This document shows positions 11,061 to 22,697 of a DNA stretch of 64,000 nt, one piece after another. The position numbers and the translations under genes are program-made. Under the pieces are notes generated by a model. It made no database searches and was not told the DNA's origin. It saw nothing but the letters and a program-made list of their open reading frames with translations. This DNA is from Theropithecus gelada (Eukaryota > Chordata > Mammalia > Primates > Cercopithecidae), in assembly GCF_003255815.1 (NCBI RefSeq), contig NC_037674.1:1968754-2032753 (forward strand). The letters run 5' to 3'. How positions within the stretch are numbered: the stretch's first letter is position 1; every line of letters starts with the position of its first letter.

Positions 11061-13429
11061 ACTCGTCACACCATATCTAGAAAGTTCTGTGGGGTTTTCT
11101 TAGTTTTATTAAAATTCTAATTATTTAATCTAAAATGGGCAATTTTGTCACTATTATAGAGGTTCGACATAGCTCACTCAAAAGTAAGTGTTATGTTTTT
11201 GTCATTGTTGTGGTTGATGAATTAGATTTACTATATCAGCTTTCTTTTTCACAGTCTTTGAAACTAACATTTTAACAGATGAAGTTTCTGACAGCTGAGA
11301 GCAGGGAGAATAAACATGGTGGGAGCCTTTGGGGAGTGACAGGGGAAAGGCAATATTGAGCCCGAAAGAGGGAGGATTAGCCCCATAAATATCGCTCATC
11401 TCCCATCAACTCTCCCAACATTGCCCCTTCCCTGCCTCTTCATTCTAGTTGATCGTTTGTTTTCTCTCTTGGATGTATACTTTTTGTCATTAATTTTTAT
11501 TCTCTTTTCTGTTTTTATCCTTTTGAACATTTAAAGACTCTCTTCCTTTTTTTCTTGTTGCAGGTCCCTTGTCACAATGTTGTTTATGTTTGCAGAGCAG
11601 TACCCTATAAATGTGTATATAATTGTGATTCCCTGAGTGTGGTCACACGATGATCCATTGAATTCTAATAGATTTCACTTTGGAAATCTGTCCCCTTTCC
11701 TCCTGGGGTGTAATCAGTTGACATTTCTTTGGCAGTCCGGGAGGCTAACCTGGCAGCTTCCTTTGCGTCTGTCTTTTGTGCAGATTGCACGGGAGCTGTT
11801 GTGTCTCTTTTGCTGGGCATGATTCACGGAGGCTTGCTTAGTTGATGAGCTGGGACTCCTTTGATCAGCTCTAAGGTAATGAGGGAGGTGGGGTGAGTTA
11901 AAATGCCAGATGAGTTCTAAACTATTTCATGGATCTGTAATTCAGTGGAAAAATAAAAGTATTTGGTGGCATCTCTTTTGATAAGAGCCCTGAGTTCTGC
12001 TGGGAGAAACAGTGAACGTGGAGAAACAAATGAGAGCAGAGCATGGTTGCTGGTCCTCAAGAAGCTTGTATTTAATACCAGTTTTCTTCAGTGAGGGCTT
12101 GCAGGATTTACCAGCTCAGTGACCTCAAAAATGTTTGGATTGGAGGTGGGGGATATAAAGATATATTGCAGTCCCTTTTTTCAACCCCAGGGGACAGGGA
12201 ACAGGTTGGCCTTTTCCACACCCTCTCCGAAGCCATGGGCTGAGAATTGAAAAGCAGCTTTTAAGGGTGAATGTGGGTGTGGATTGGCGTATGTGCTCCC
12301 TCTTCCTGCGTTATCTGAGGTCCTGCTTTCCGGGAGGACTTGAGAAGGACCTGAGAGAGTGTGCCAGGGCAGAGGGAAGGAGAGAGGCCACTCTGAGCAG
12401 GGGTAGGAGGCTTACCGTTGGTGGTCAGGGATCGAGACATTCATTGGTCATTGAACAGATTGTGCTGATAGACTTTGCTTCTCTCCAGAAAATGTTCTTT
12501 CTCAAGCAGAAATCTAGTAATTTACTTTTTAAAAGAAAAACACGTATAGGTTATGTTTATTTCCAAGGCATTCAAAGGAAAATCACATTATTTTAATAAT
12601 AAGGGAAAGCTTACACTTTAAGAATAGATCATTACTTAGGGTAACGTGTTTCTTAGGAAACATTTTTCATAACCTCGTGCTTAAAAATAATTGAAATCTT
12701 AGAATTACACTTTCCATGCATTTAGAACTCTAAGGAATCTGTGTGGATCTGAAATTGCAAGGCCACCAGTAGGTGGAAGTGGCCAGAAGAGACTTGTATG
12801 TTGCAAGGATTCTTAACAGCTGTGTGGGTTTGGATATAAATGTGTTTAAAGCACAAGTTTTAATGTATCATCTTTTTAAAAAAATTCCCTAAATTTTTGA
12901 TTGTATCATTTGTTGACGTTCCCTCAGATTCACTGCATGTTGGCCATTATCGGGGTGCAATATTGCAATGTCAGAAGTAGCCCGGTGTTGCAGTGCCAGG
13001 GGTCACAGAGCACAGATGCTTCATATGGGAGCTTTTTGTGGGAGCATGTTGGCATCAAAGTCTCCCACCCGCACTGGTGTTCAGGTACTCTCAATTGTAC
13101 CGTGGCTCCCTGAGGCCTCTGCGGGTTCCAGACTGGGTGTGGTGATGGGTCCCTGTGGCAAAAGGCAGTGTGGCTGCTGGTTGCTGGGGAGATAAGAGTC
13201 AGATTGCTTGGGACCCTGAGAAGACAAACCCCTGTCTAGATTCAGGTAACTGTTGATCCAGTGCCAAGCTAACAGTGTATACAGGTTTGCTGTATGGAAA
13301 ATCCAATCTGACTGAGTACATGGGGTTATACCAGGCATAGTATGTCTCTATTCCCAAGAAAAGATGATTATCTATATATGGGAGGTAAGATTGCAGGTCC
13401 CAGAGTTTGGAGTGCAATCCTGCACCTTT
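11061..13429. other. Unassigned stretch of about 2.4 kb
   Basis: I recognise no repeat family, exon or RNA gene here. Two open frames exceed 60 codons (12267-12596 + and 13199-13462 -) but neither has protein-family features. Could contain eroded L1M or conserved non-coding DNA. Confidence 0.4.
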
Positions 13430-13625
13430 CTGCTGTACGTAATTGGGCCTCATTTTATTCATTATTTGAATGATAATAATAATCAGATAGTAATAATAAT
13501 AGTAATAGCAGTAGTACCTATCTTAAAAAGGTGTGTGGGATTTAGATGAGAAAATGTATACAAAATGCTAAACACCATGCCTAGTCACAGGAGGCACTAA
13601 AAACAGGTGGCTATTATTAAAATAA
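13430..13625 (+). mobile_element. MIR SINE with AT-rich expansion
   Basis: The order 'gggcctcattttattcatta', (taa)n-like 'gataataataat', 'gtagtacctatctta', 'aaaatgctaaacaccatgcc' and 'ggcactaaaaacaggtggct' follows the MIR 3' half. The 'taataat' core has expanded. Confidence 0.72.
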
Positions 13626-14180
13626 AAAAAAATAAATGAAGTATGTGACAGAGTGACAGAGACCGCACTGTTTACTCTATCTGTATGTGTGCGCCTGTGG
13701 AAATTAGCTGGAGGAGGATGTTTGTAACCCAGATTCCTGTAAGTTCAATATGAGAAGAGACCTCAAAGAGTATAAAATTTCCATCTTAGGGAGAAATAAT
13801 TTCAGCTTCCAAACCCTGTTGCTTTTTGTTTCTGGTTTTGCTTTGTATTGTTTCATGGTTCCCCATGTAGAATTTATACTATTTCTTACTTAAACCTACA
13901 CCATGGAAAAAAAGACTTCTGGGAGTTTTCATAGGCAGAAAGAAAAGACAAATTGCCTCTCTGTGACTGAAGACACAGTTTCCCTGGATTTACCGTCGGT
14001 GTATCAAGGAAAAGCGTCTCTGTTGTCTGTGTCCGGCTTCCAGGATCTGGGAAGAACTTCCAGGATGCTTTGCTTATTTCACCTATCGAAAAGCTATAGT
14101 CACCAAACCCATTGTTGCTATTATCATTTTGAACAGTTATTTGTTAGATCAATTAAGAATTAGGAAAATAAAATATTTTA
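13626..14180. other. Unassigned stretch
   Basis: A-rich start, then ~500 bp with no recognised repeat or exon. An 86-codon + frame at 13903-14163 lacks recognisable features. Confidence 0.4.
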
Positions 14181-16340
14181 CGTTACCATCACTTACTTTT
14201 ATCTTTAATGCTTTCCCTTTCTTTATACAGATCTGCGTTCCTGACCTATGTTAAGTTTTTTTCTCTCTGAAGAACTTCTTTTAACATTTCTTGCAAAGCA
14301 GAACTACTGTCAACAAATCGCCTCAATTTCTGTTTGTCTGAGAAACTCTATTTATCCTTTGCATTGCAGGGATAATTTTGCTGAATAAAAGATTCCAGGT
14401 TGTGAGTTTTCTTCTTTCAACAATTTAAATACGTTACTCTATGTTTTCATGGTTTCTGAAAGAAAATTTGATGTAGTTCTTATCCTTTTTCCTCTGACTG
14501 TTTTTCAGCTCTTCCCTCTACTGTATGTTTGTTCTCATGGTTTCTGGAAGCAAGTCTGGTATAAATCTTCTCCTTGTTCTTCTATAGACAAAGTGTTTTT
14601 TCCTTTTGACTTTCTTGAAGATCTTCTCTTGGTCCTTGGTTTTCTGCAGTTTGAATATGATATGCCTAAGTGTACATTTTCGGGGGGTCATTTATTCTGT
14701 TTAGTCTGTCATTAATTTTGGAAAATTCTTAGCCATTGTTACATTGACTATTTCTTAAGTTCCTGTCTTTCTTCTGTTATTACCATTACATATATGTTCG
14801 TTATACCTTTTATAACTGCCCCATGGTTCTTGGATATTCTGTCAGTGTCGTTTTTCCTCCTTATTTTTCAGTGTGGAAGGTCTCTATTGACATATTTGTG
14901 AGCTCGCTGATTCTTTCCCCAGCTATGTCTGATCTACTGATGGGCCCATCAAAGGCATTCTTCATTGATGTTACAGCATTTTTGGTTTCTAGCATTTTCT
15001 TTCAATCCTTAGTTAGTGTTTCTATCCCTCTGCTTACATAACCCATCTGTTCTTGCATACTGTGCACATTTTTTCTGTTAGAGCCCTAAGCATATTAGTC
15101 ATAGCTATTTTTTATTTTTTGTCTGATAATTACAAAATCTCTGCTGTATCTAAATCTGACTCTGATGCTGGCTCTGTCTCCAGACTGTGTTTGTTGCCTT
15201 TTAGTGTCTCTTGTAATTTTTTTGTTGAAAACCAGACATGATGTATTGGATAAAGAGAACTAAGTTAAATCAGTCTTTAGAGTGAGGCTTGATATTTATC
15301 TGGCTCGGAGTTCAAGTGTATTTGCTCTTTGCTGTAGCTGTGGATGTTAGAGGTTAAAGTTTCATGTAGTGTTCTTATTTTTGTCTTCTCTTTTGTCTTT
15401 GGGTTTCTCTAGACATTCCTTCTTAAATAGAATCTGAGCCTTTCAGTTCTTCAGTGGTGATTCCTTGTTACTATACAAGAGCCCTGTTGGGGTCATAATG
15501 AGGTATCGGGGAGAAGTGTTTTATATTTCCGTGATTAGGTCACAGTTTTTAGTAAGTCTGTGCCCCTGGCCTGTGACCTTCACAAGTGCTTCTCAGCTCT
15601 TTTTCTCCCCCTTAAGTGAGACAAGAAGAATAGATTTGTCTGGAATCAGATATTTTCCTTCCCGCATATTGGTTAGGCTCTGGTAAAGTAGTTATCCTTG
15701 CAGATAGGCCTTTGTTAAGGGAAGAAGGCTCAATGGGTGAATTTTAAGATGATTTTTTTAATAAAATTTTTTTTAAGAGACAAGATCTCACTATGTTGCC
15801 CAGGCTGTTCTCAAACTCCTGGCCTCAAATGATCCTCCTACCTCAGCCTCCTGAGTAGCTGGGAGAACAGGTGTGAGCCACTGAGCCCAGTGGAAGATGG
15901 TTTCTTTTCCCCTCTTTCTGCTGGAAGGACAAGGGGATTTTTCTGTAGTCTTCATCTGAGAACTTGGTGGGCCTATTGGTGGGAAAAACTGTCAAAAGTA
16001 TAGGGGCTCTCCTAAGACTGGGCCCCCAGGAATTTTTAAGTCTGAAGGTAGACTGTGCTCCATCTACAATCTCAGCGAGTATTCAGAATATGCCCTCTGT
16101 GTTTTCCCAACAGTTGCTGGCTACAGCGGCAGTTTCTCCTCTTAACGAGCCGTGATTCTGTGTGTGTATCTGTCTCTCTCTCTCTCCAGTTTTCAGGGCT
16201 TTGTCCTATGGATTCTGTTCTTGGATGGATCTAAGAGTTGTTTTGTTTTGTTTGTTCAGCTTTTTTTTCCCTTGTTGTGAGAACAGGAGTGATGAACTTC
16301 AGGCTCTTTACATGTTGGAGGGGGAAGCAGATATCTGCCA
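14181..16340 (-). mobile_element. L1M 5' UTR region, minus strand
   Basis: The + strand carries phrases typical of the reverse complement of L1M 5' ends: 'gcagtttgaatatgatatgc', 'gttgaaaaccagacatgatg' (15224), 'gcttgatatttatctggctc', and 'ctttacatgttggag' near the right end. It is homologous in position to, but different in subfamily from, the 5' region at 10.6-11 kb, so probably a separate element. A FLAM at 15765-15893 splits it. Confidence 0.62.
15765..15893 (-). mobile_element. Free left Alu monomer (FLAM-like), minus strand
   Basis: About 130 bp: T-rich start, 'gttgcccaggctgttctcaa', 'ctcctggcctcaaatgatcc', 'gtgagccactgagcccag'. Only one monomer is present, so an old FLAM or Alu left-arm fragment. 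Confidence 0.75.
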
Positions 16341-16544
16341 GAGGTTTCAAGATCACCTCCTCTGGGATTGTGAAGTGTAGCTCTCATGTGCTGGAAATAC
16401 CGCTTTGGTGGAACTCCTCGTACCAGGCCAACAAGGGCACAGGAAGTGCCCGTGTATTTAGCATGATCTCATCGGAGAAATTCCATTTCCTCTCTTATGT
16501 TTCCTCTTGCTGTTTCATTTTTCTGGAAACGTTTGGAGACTGCG

Positions 16545-16735
16545 CTAGGAACACTGAGCCAGCTTGGGGCTCTGCCATTCATCAGCTGTGTGAATTCAGG
16601 TGACTCAATAATCTTTCTGTGCTTTGGATTTTCTCACTTGTGAAAATATTTACTGGGACATGTATTCTTCACCGGATTCTTGTCAGAGTCAAGTAAAACA
16701 GTGTGCAAAGCCTCTTTAGAATGAGCAATCCCTGT
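16545..16735 (+). mobile_element. MIR SINE
   Basis: 'ggctctgccattcatcagct', 'gtgtgaattcaggtgactc' and 'ggattttctcacttgtgaaa' follow MIR sense order. Diverged. Confidence 0.7.
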
Positions 16736-17285
16736 TCCTGGATTATCGGTGTGGATTTATTTTGGCCAGCGGGAACTGTTGTGACATTAGATCCTTAACA
16801 TTTGAAAGACGTCTGAGCCTGGGAGCCGGAGAGATCTTCCTGTGCAGTTCTGGTCTTCATGGACTCCAATTTTTGCATATATTCTCCCTCAATCCTTTGT
16901 GTAACCTATAGTTGTCTTAAAGTTCGGATCTAAATCCTTTGCTCTTTAGGGAAAATTTTTGTCCAATAGAAAAGAAATGAACTTTACTCAAAATCGAAAA
17001 CATTAGAACTAGGCTACGTAACACGAGATTTCTTACTCTGATTGTGTGTAGTTGTGATTCACAAAGCACCCTAGTTTACATGCATTTATAGTATACCATT
17101 ATCAAAACAGTATAAATAATACGAAAAAGTTTTTTTCTCTGCCTTCATTGCAAAAGCTATTGGGATTATCGCATGTAGACTTCTGACTAAAGTAAATATG
17201 CGTGTATCCTTATCAGCTACCTCCAAATAGCAGCCAGCCATGCATGATGCAGAACATAAGCCTTTGAGTGCAAAACTTAGGGAAT
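16736..17285. other. Unassigned stretch
   Basis: No repeat, gene or RNA recognised. Confidence 0.4.
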
Positions 17286-17300
17286 TAATAATCACAATTT

Positions 17301-17603
17301 TTTTTTTTTTTTTTTTTTTTTTGAGACGGAGTCTCACTGTGTCTCCCAGGCTGGAGTGCAGTGGCGCGATCTCGGCTCACTGCAAGCTCCGCCCCCCGGG
17401 TTCACGCCATTCTCCCGCCTCAGCCTCCCAAGTAGCTGGGACTACAGGCGCCCGCTACCACGCCCGGCTAGTTTTTTGTATTTTTAGTAGAGACGAGGTT
17501 TCACCATGTTAGCCAGGATAGTCTCGATCTCCTGACCTCGTGATCCACCCGCCTCGGCCTCCCAAAGTGCTGGGATTACAGGCTTGAGCCACCGCGCCCG
17601 GCC
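17301..17603 (-). mobile_element. AluY, minus strand, cercopithecoid-type 5' end
   Basis: A ~22-nt T tract, then a complete Alu ending 'cgcgcccggcc'. A perfect 15-bp target-site duplication 'taataatcacaattt' lies at 17286-17300 and 17605-17619. Its 5' end reads 'ggctcaagcctg' on the minus strand, like the Alu at 24553, so it is probably a young monkey-lineage copy. Confidence 0.92.
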
Positions 17604-17619
17604 CTAATAATCACAATTT

Positions 17620-19282
17620 AATGCCATCTCTAGCGTTCAAGCTAGAGTCAAAATGCTTGCTTTTTTGAGTTGATTACAGTCTTGGAGAGATAGAAAATTA
17701 CTTTTGGCTTATAACTGATTGTAAACTGTTACCTAAAGATTTCACAGAAGTATAAAGGGGAGTTTTGTGATGTTCAAACATGGGAACTTTTGTATCTGAA
17801 AAGGTTTCTGCTGCCACCAAGAAAAGGTAATTGAGCTGTTACTACCTTCCTCCGGCATGCAATCTGTTTGGCCTCTTTATTTCTGTGTAATGTTAAAGTG
17901 TACTTCAGTTGGATAGCCTCTCTCTTAGACAACCACAAACCAGAAAAGGGACCGTTTCTGCGAAGAGAAAGATCACCTGCATGAGATTAATTCATGTTTG
18001 GATGGCAGAGACGACACTTGCCTTGAAGCCAGTCAATATTGAGTTGATCAATGTGGGAGGTATTCAAGCAGAGGTTGATATGTTCTTTTGGGTTATTTTC
18101 AATTCTAATTTTTTTATAATTGTGTTCTCTTTAGCCTAATTTACTATAGAATGATTTGTGGCAAGCTACTGAGAGGAATCAGTAAATTCTAATCACAGCC
18201 ACTTATGCCAACACATGACCCTGGTGTTCGTCTCCAGTGAGCAGGTTGGTTTTAAGAGACACAATATAAATAATACATTTTGATTAAGGATGCTAAAACT
18301 GGAAGATACACTAATATATTTGTAGGATCCATGAGCTGCACACAAGGAATGGGGTGTGGGGCAGATTATTGGGTCACTAGCAAGGCCTTTCTTTCTCTCT
18401 TTGTTTTTCAACTTGTTGAGAATTTTTGAAATGACCTACAAATTGGGTTTTGATACCAGTAGGTGGGAAATGAAGTATAGGAGAAGAACCCCAGGGAAGG
18501 AACAGATAAGTAACCTTATTTCTTGTAATTCCTTTTTCATGAGATTAGGTCATTAAACAAATTGTGGTTCAATTTTTTTTTCTTCCTTCCCTTCCCCGAA
18601 GAACCTGCTTGCAAATTCCCTTCGCCATGGATCATTTACTTCCTATCTATCCTCCTCACTCTGAGAGGCTGCTGGCTCAGCTGAGGTAGCTGCCCGGAAG
18701 CAGTGGATGTAATGAATGGAAGGGATGCTAATAGGGCCAGAGGCTCCCTGGGGTGGCCTTTTTGGGATTCACCCATGTGAAGTCCTTTAATCTTTTTTAC
18801 TTTCTATTGTTCAGGCTTCTTTTTCCTGCCCCATCTTTGCATCTTGATGGTTCTTTCCTTCCCTACTAGGAAATTTATAAAGAAATCATTTCTTTGCTTC
18901 ACATTACCATAAAAACTCATATATAAAACTCATATATTAAAAAGGGGAAAAGAGGGAAAAAACGAGGAACCTAAGAGATGTCTGAGAAGATAGAATTGAA
19001 AGACAGAGCAGGGAGAGTAAGACGGTCTCAGTGTCTCAGTACCAGCTGAGAAGGTATTTGCTGTCCAACCTGTGCTAAAGGAATCCTGAAGAAAATAAAA
19101 GAAGGGGAGGGAGAGGAGGGAATAAGCACCAGGAATGGGGAAGATGCATTGCTAACAGGAGGAGGGAGAGTGAGCGAGGAGGGGAGAAGAGGGCTGGATC
19201 GTGCTGGGGTTTGAAAGAGGAGATCTGTAGAGCAAATGCGAGTGGCAGAAATCTTGCATTACCACTGATATAATCATGCATC
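17620..19282. other. Unassigned stretch of about 1.7 kb
   Basis: No repeat family or exon recognised. A purine-rich run lies at 19085-19190. Open frames are short and featureless. Confidence 0.4.
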
Positions 19283-19383
19283 TAATGATGACAGATTTTG
19301 CATAATTCCTTGCACCAGAAATCAGACAGAAGAAGAATTTTGATCTCTGGTACAAGGAATTATGCAAAACCTGCCATTAGTTA
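19283..19383. repeat. Near-palindromic ~100-bp hairpin
   Basis: The left arm (19283-19324) and right arm (19341-19383) are inverted copies around a 16-nt loop (19325-19340). The inner ~29 bp, containing 'gcataattccttg' on the left and its complement on the right, differ at only about two positions. The outer ~13 bp match less well. A MITE remnant or a pre-miRNA-like foldback would both fit. I recognise neither family. It abuts inverted duplication arm A. Confidence 0.75.
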
Positions 19384-19605
19384 CCATAAACATGGCGTGG
19401 TTTGGAGTCAATGACAAGTATATCCAATACCTTTTTCTCCCTCTGAGTCGTGGTTACTGGATGGACGACTGTGCTGGGCACAGCACAAACACCTAGTGGG
19501 AACGTCAGCCCCGCGATCACTGGGACAGGATGAGCAAATGCCAGCCGTGTGCCCTGGAATGACCAGAGGGTGCCCACTACCCATCGCCAGCTCTATGACC
19601 CCGCC
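19375..19605 (-). repeat. Inverted duplication, arm A
   Basis: On the minus strand these ~231 bp match 21813-22040 on the plus strand at about 90% identity by hand alignment (about 24 differences including small gaps). Shared blocks include 'ggcgatgggtagtgggcacc' and 'gtgctgtgcccagcacagtc'. A 124-codon minus-strand open frame (19408-19782) starts upstream of the arm and ends within it. Arm B breaks that frame. I cannot name a repeat family. Confidence 0.85.
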
Positions 19606-19790
19606 TGATCTACGTTTTGTCCTAATGTTCATGCCGACACCAATATGCCAGGGCTGAGTAATAATTTGACTTGGCTCAGGATTAATCTTATTGATAGTCA
19701 AGAAACCATTTCTTATTTGCCTAGAAATGGTTAGTGCCTCCAATTTATTTGTCCCCAAGTCTTTGTAACTGCTTTTGTACAAGAATTTCA

Positions 19791-20067
19791 GTCCTGGTTT
19801 GGTGGCTTATGTCTGTAATCCCAGCACTTTGGGAAGCCTAGGTGGGAGTGTCACTTGAGGCCAGGAGTTTAAGATCAGTCTGGGCAACATAGTGAGACCC
19901 TGTCACTACAAAAAGTTAAAAAAAAAAAAGCTGGGTGTCGTGGCATGCATCTGTATTCCCAGTTACTCAGAATGCTGTGGCAGGAGGATCGCTGAGCTAT
20001 GATTATGCCACTGCACTCCAGCCTGGGTGACAGAGTGAGACCTTGTCTCAAAAAAAAAAAAAAAAAT
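19791..20067 (+). mobile_element. AluJ
   Basis: Old dimeric Alu: 'ggtggcttatgtctgtaatc', 'cttgaggccaggagtttaag', mid A-tract, right arm 'gagctatgattatgccactg', poly-A to 20066. Heavily mutated, consistent with AluJ. Confidence 0.88.
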
Positions 20068-20159
20068 TCCATGTACCTTCTCGTTCTCCAGATTGGTAAA
20101 AATAAGAGCTGCATCTAGTAGGGTATGGCTAATACCCTGTTTTAGACATATTTTAGAGC

Positions 20160-20876
20160 TGTCAGTTTAGGTTAGAGAAATAAAAATGCAATTCTAAGCC
20201 CTCCAACTGACTGAATGGACACTCTCTTGGCCAAGAGGATCCTAGGGCCACCTTGAAAAGTGTGTTTCCAGCCGTGACAGGAGGGGAGATCAGGCACGCC
20301 TCCTTATCATGCCTGCCTTGCTAACCACGATTAGGCTTCTGTCCTAAGAGTTAAACAGATCATCCCTTTGGAAAGGCTGGCTTCACCGCTGATGGCACAC
20401 AGCCTCCCCAGGTGGCCTCTCTCTCTTGTCATTTCAGCAGAACAACCGGCCAGCATTCCTTCCTGGCTGGGGACCACCCAGCACAGAGTGGTTCTGGTTG
20501 GTCCACACGGATGCAGAGAGAGGGGTTTCGTGTCCTCTGCCTCACCTTTTGATGTCAGAGGGCTGAAAACTCCACTCTCGGGTTATGCTAACACCGCCGT
20601 GTTTTGAACGTAGGTCCCAAGAAGAGGCATGCAGTGTAATGTGTCTCCTTGCATAAATATTCGTGACTCCTCATAGCTTAAGAAACATGTTTACTCACCC
20701 ACCTCGCTCTGGATAAATTCCAGTTCCCTTTGCCCCTTCCTGGAACTGTCTGTTTCCAGCCTCTGGTGGTGGCCAAGCTTCCCAGCCTGTCGGAATGGCC
20801 ACGCAGGCTGCGACCCTTTGTGAGAAATAAAGCTCTCTCTTTCAGGTTTATGAACCTCGTCATTCTCCAGGTGACA
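20160..20876 (+). mobile_element. Probable ERV LTR
   Basis: The segment has LTR-like layout: 'gcacgcctccttatcatgcc' and 'taaccacgattaggcttctg' upstream, then 'ctgcgaccctttgtgagaaataaagc' type polyadenylation region with AATAAA at 20826-20831, a pyrimidine run, and a terminal CA at 20876. Boundaries and family are uncertain. The left edge is a guess. Confidence 0.45.
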
Positions 20877-21812
20877 GGTGTGACTGAGGGCACGTTTGGC
20901 CTCGCTTTTCCTGTGGGCGTGTGTAGAAGCCTCTGAGTCACCAGGGCAAGTCTGCGATGGAGGTCTCTGGAAGCCAGGTGCGGGAGACCAAGACAGTCGC
21001 AGGCAGGGCGCTGGGGGACCTGGGACTAACCCCGGCCATCCTGGGTCAGTCCTGAAATTACAAACCGCTGAACTCACTTCATAAAGAGGCCTTGTGATCC
21101 CACCACCCCATCTCTATTCTGCAGGAACATGGTGAGGACAAATGTGAGTTGAAATCTCTGTGAACCTTTTAAAAGAAAGGCTGTTCCAGGAGCGTTATTC
21201 CTGCTTTAGGATCTGCATAAGAAAATGAGGCTTAAACAAACCAGAATAAAGAGGAGCTGAAGTTTTATCACAGGTTTGTGCTTTACAGTCCTGTCAACAG
21301 CTCAGCCACTCCTAAGACAGCTGAAGTCATCTTTGGAAAGCTTTGTAGGATTCTTTGAATATTAAAGTGTTCAGCCTGGGTAGCCAGCTGTCAGTGGCTA
21401 GCTTTATGTAGCATCAGAATTTCTCAGCTACTCCTCAAAAGTGATTTCTATGATTCCTGTCCCATAGAACCAGTGCAGTGAATGTGGATCACAGAAGCTT
21501 CTAACCAGTATGATTGAAATCTAGATGGACATAAGCAATAACTTAGGAGATGGATCACAGAAACTCCACAAATAGCAGCAGTGACACACCTATGGCTCTC
21601 ATTTTTATTGATTCCTTCAGAGCATGTTCGAAGAGTCCTCTGCTTCTCTGATTTCCTTATGCCCCACCCTCAAAGAAACACAAAGCAACCAACCACAAAA
21701 CCAGTATTGGCATAGAGTCCTGGACGCTTCGTCCATGGAGAGGTAACTGTAAAGTGCTGGTTCAGCCTCCAGTCAGCCATCGCCCCTGCTGAGGTTTACA
21801 GTGGGAAGGGCT
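20877..21812. other. Unassigned stretch between LTR-like unit and duplication arm B
   Basis: No recognised repeat or exon. A 128-codon minus frame (20691-21077) overlaps the LTR-like unit and has no recognised motif. Confidence 0.4.
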
Positions 21813-22040
21813 GGCTGGGGTCATAGAACTGGCGATGGGTAGTGGGCACCCTCTGGTCATTCCAGCGCACATGGCTGGCCTTTGCTCATCCTGTCCCATT
21901 GATCACGGGCTGATGTTCCCACTTAGTGTTTGTGCTGTGCCCAGCACAGTCATCTATCCAGTAACCAGGACTTGGAGAGAGAAAAAATTGGATATACTTG
22001 CCGTTGACTCCAAACCATGCCGTGTTTATGGTAATGAATG
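21813..22040 (+). repeat. Inverted duplication, arm B
   Basis: Plus-strand copy of arm A (19375-19605, minus). Similarity begins at 'ggctggggtcatagaactgg' and ends at 'tttatggtaatgaatg'. The two arms are about 2.2 kb apart. Confidence 0.85.
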
Positions 22041-22565
22041 ACTGATTTGGAGCTTTCCACTCAAATGACCAGTCTTGTGGTCGTTATGAAGTAGAGAAAA
22101 CGTTCTAATTTTAGTTTCTTACACTTTTTGGCTGAAGGTGATATGTCGTAAAGTCAGGGTGTCTTCCTCAGTAATGGGTTGTCCGCTGGGCTCAAAAAGC
22201 GTGCTCTGGAAAAGATGAAAGTTACTCAAATTCGGTAACTGTAACCTACTAAAAATGAAAATAATAGGAGTTTTTTCTAGGTAATTATTTGGTTTGAAGC
22301 CAGGCTTCTTTTTAAATACACATTTTCTAATGATGTGAAAAGAACGTTCGTCACAGAAGTACTTATTAAAACTCTCAGTCAGCAGGTGTCATTAAATGGG
22401 GCCAGATATACTACAGGGCAGCAGAAGCAATCGGTGTGGAAAATGCAAGACCTGCCCCATTTTGCTCTTGTCAGTCAAACTTTTCTCAATTAAGTGAAAA
22501 ACAAAAGGATGTGATGGTTGTAAATATTTTATATTTTACTATTGTTCATCATTCTGAGAAATGAC
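22041..22565. other. Unassigned stretch
   Basis: No repeat, exon or RNA recognised. Confidence 0.4.
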
Positions 22566-22697
22566 TGAGAAGGAAGAAAGGGAGAGAGGGAAAAGGGGAG
22601 AGAGGGAAAAGGGGAGAGAGGAAGGAATGAAGAAAAGAGAGAAGGGAGGGGATGGGAGAGGTAGGCAGGCGGAAGAAAAGAGGAAGAGAAGGAGAAG
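22566..22697. repeat. GA-rich low-complexity tract
   Basis: About 130 bp of purine-rich sequence, with tandem 'ggagagagggaaaag' units near 22580-22620. Spurious open frames arise on both strands. Confidence 0.92.

Noticed and set aside
19408..19782. 124-codon minus frame over inverted duplication arm A
   Set aside because: Not conserved as a single frame in arm B and no family recognised. Kept only as a clue to the origin of the duplication.
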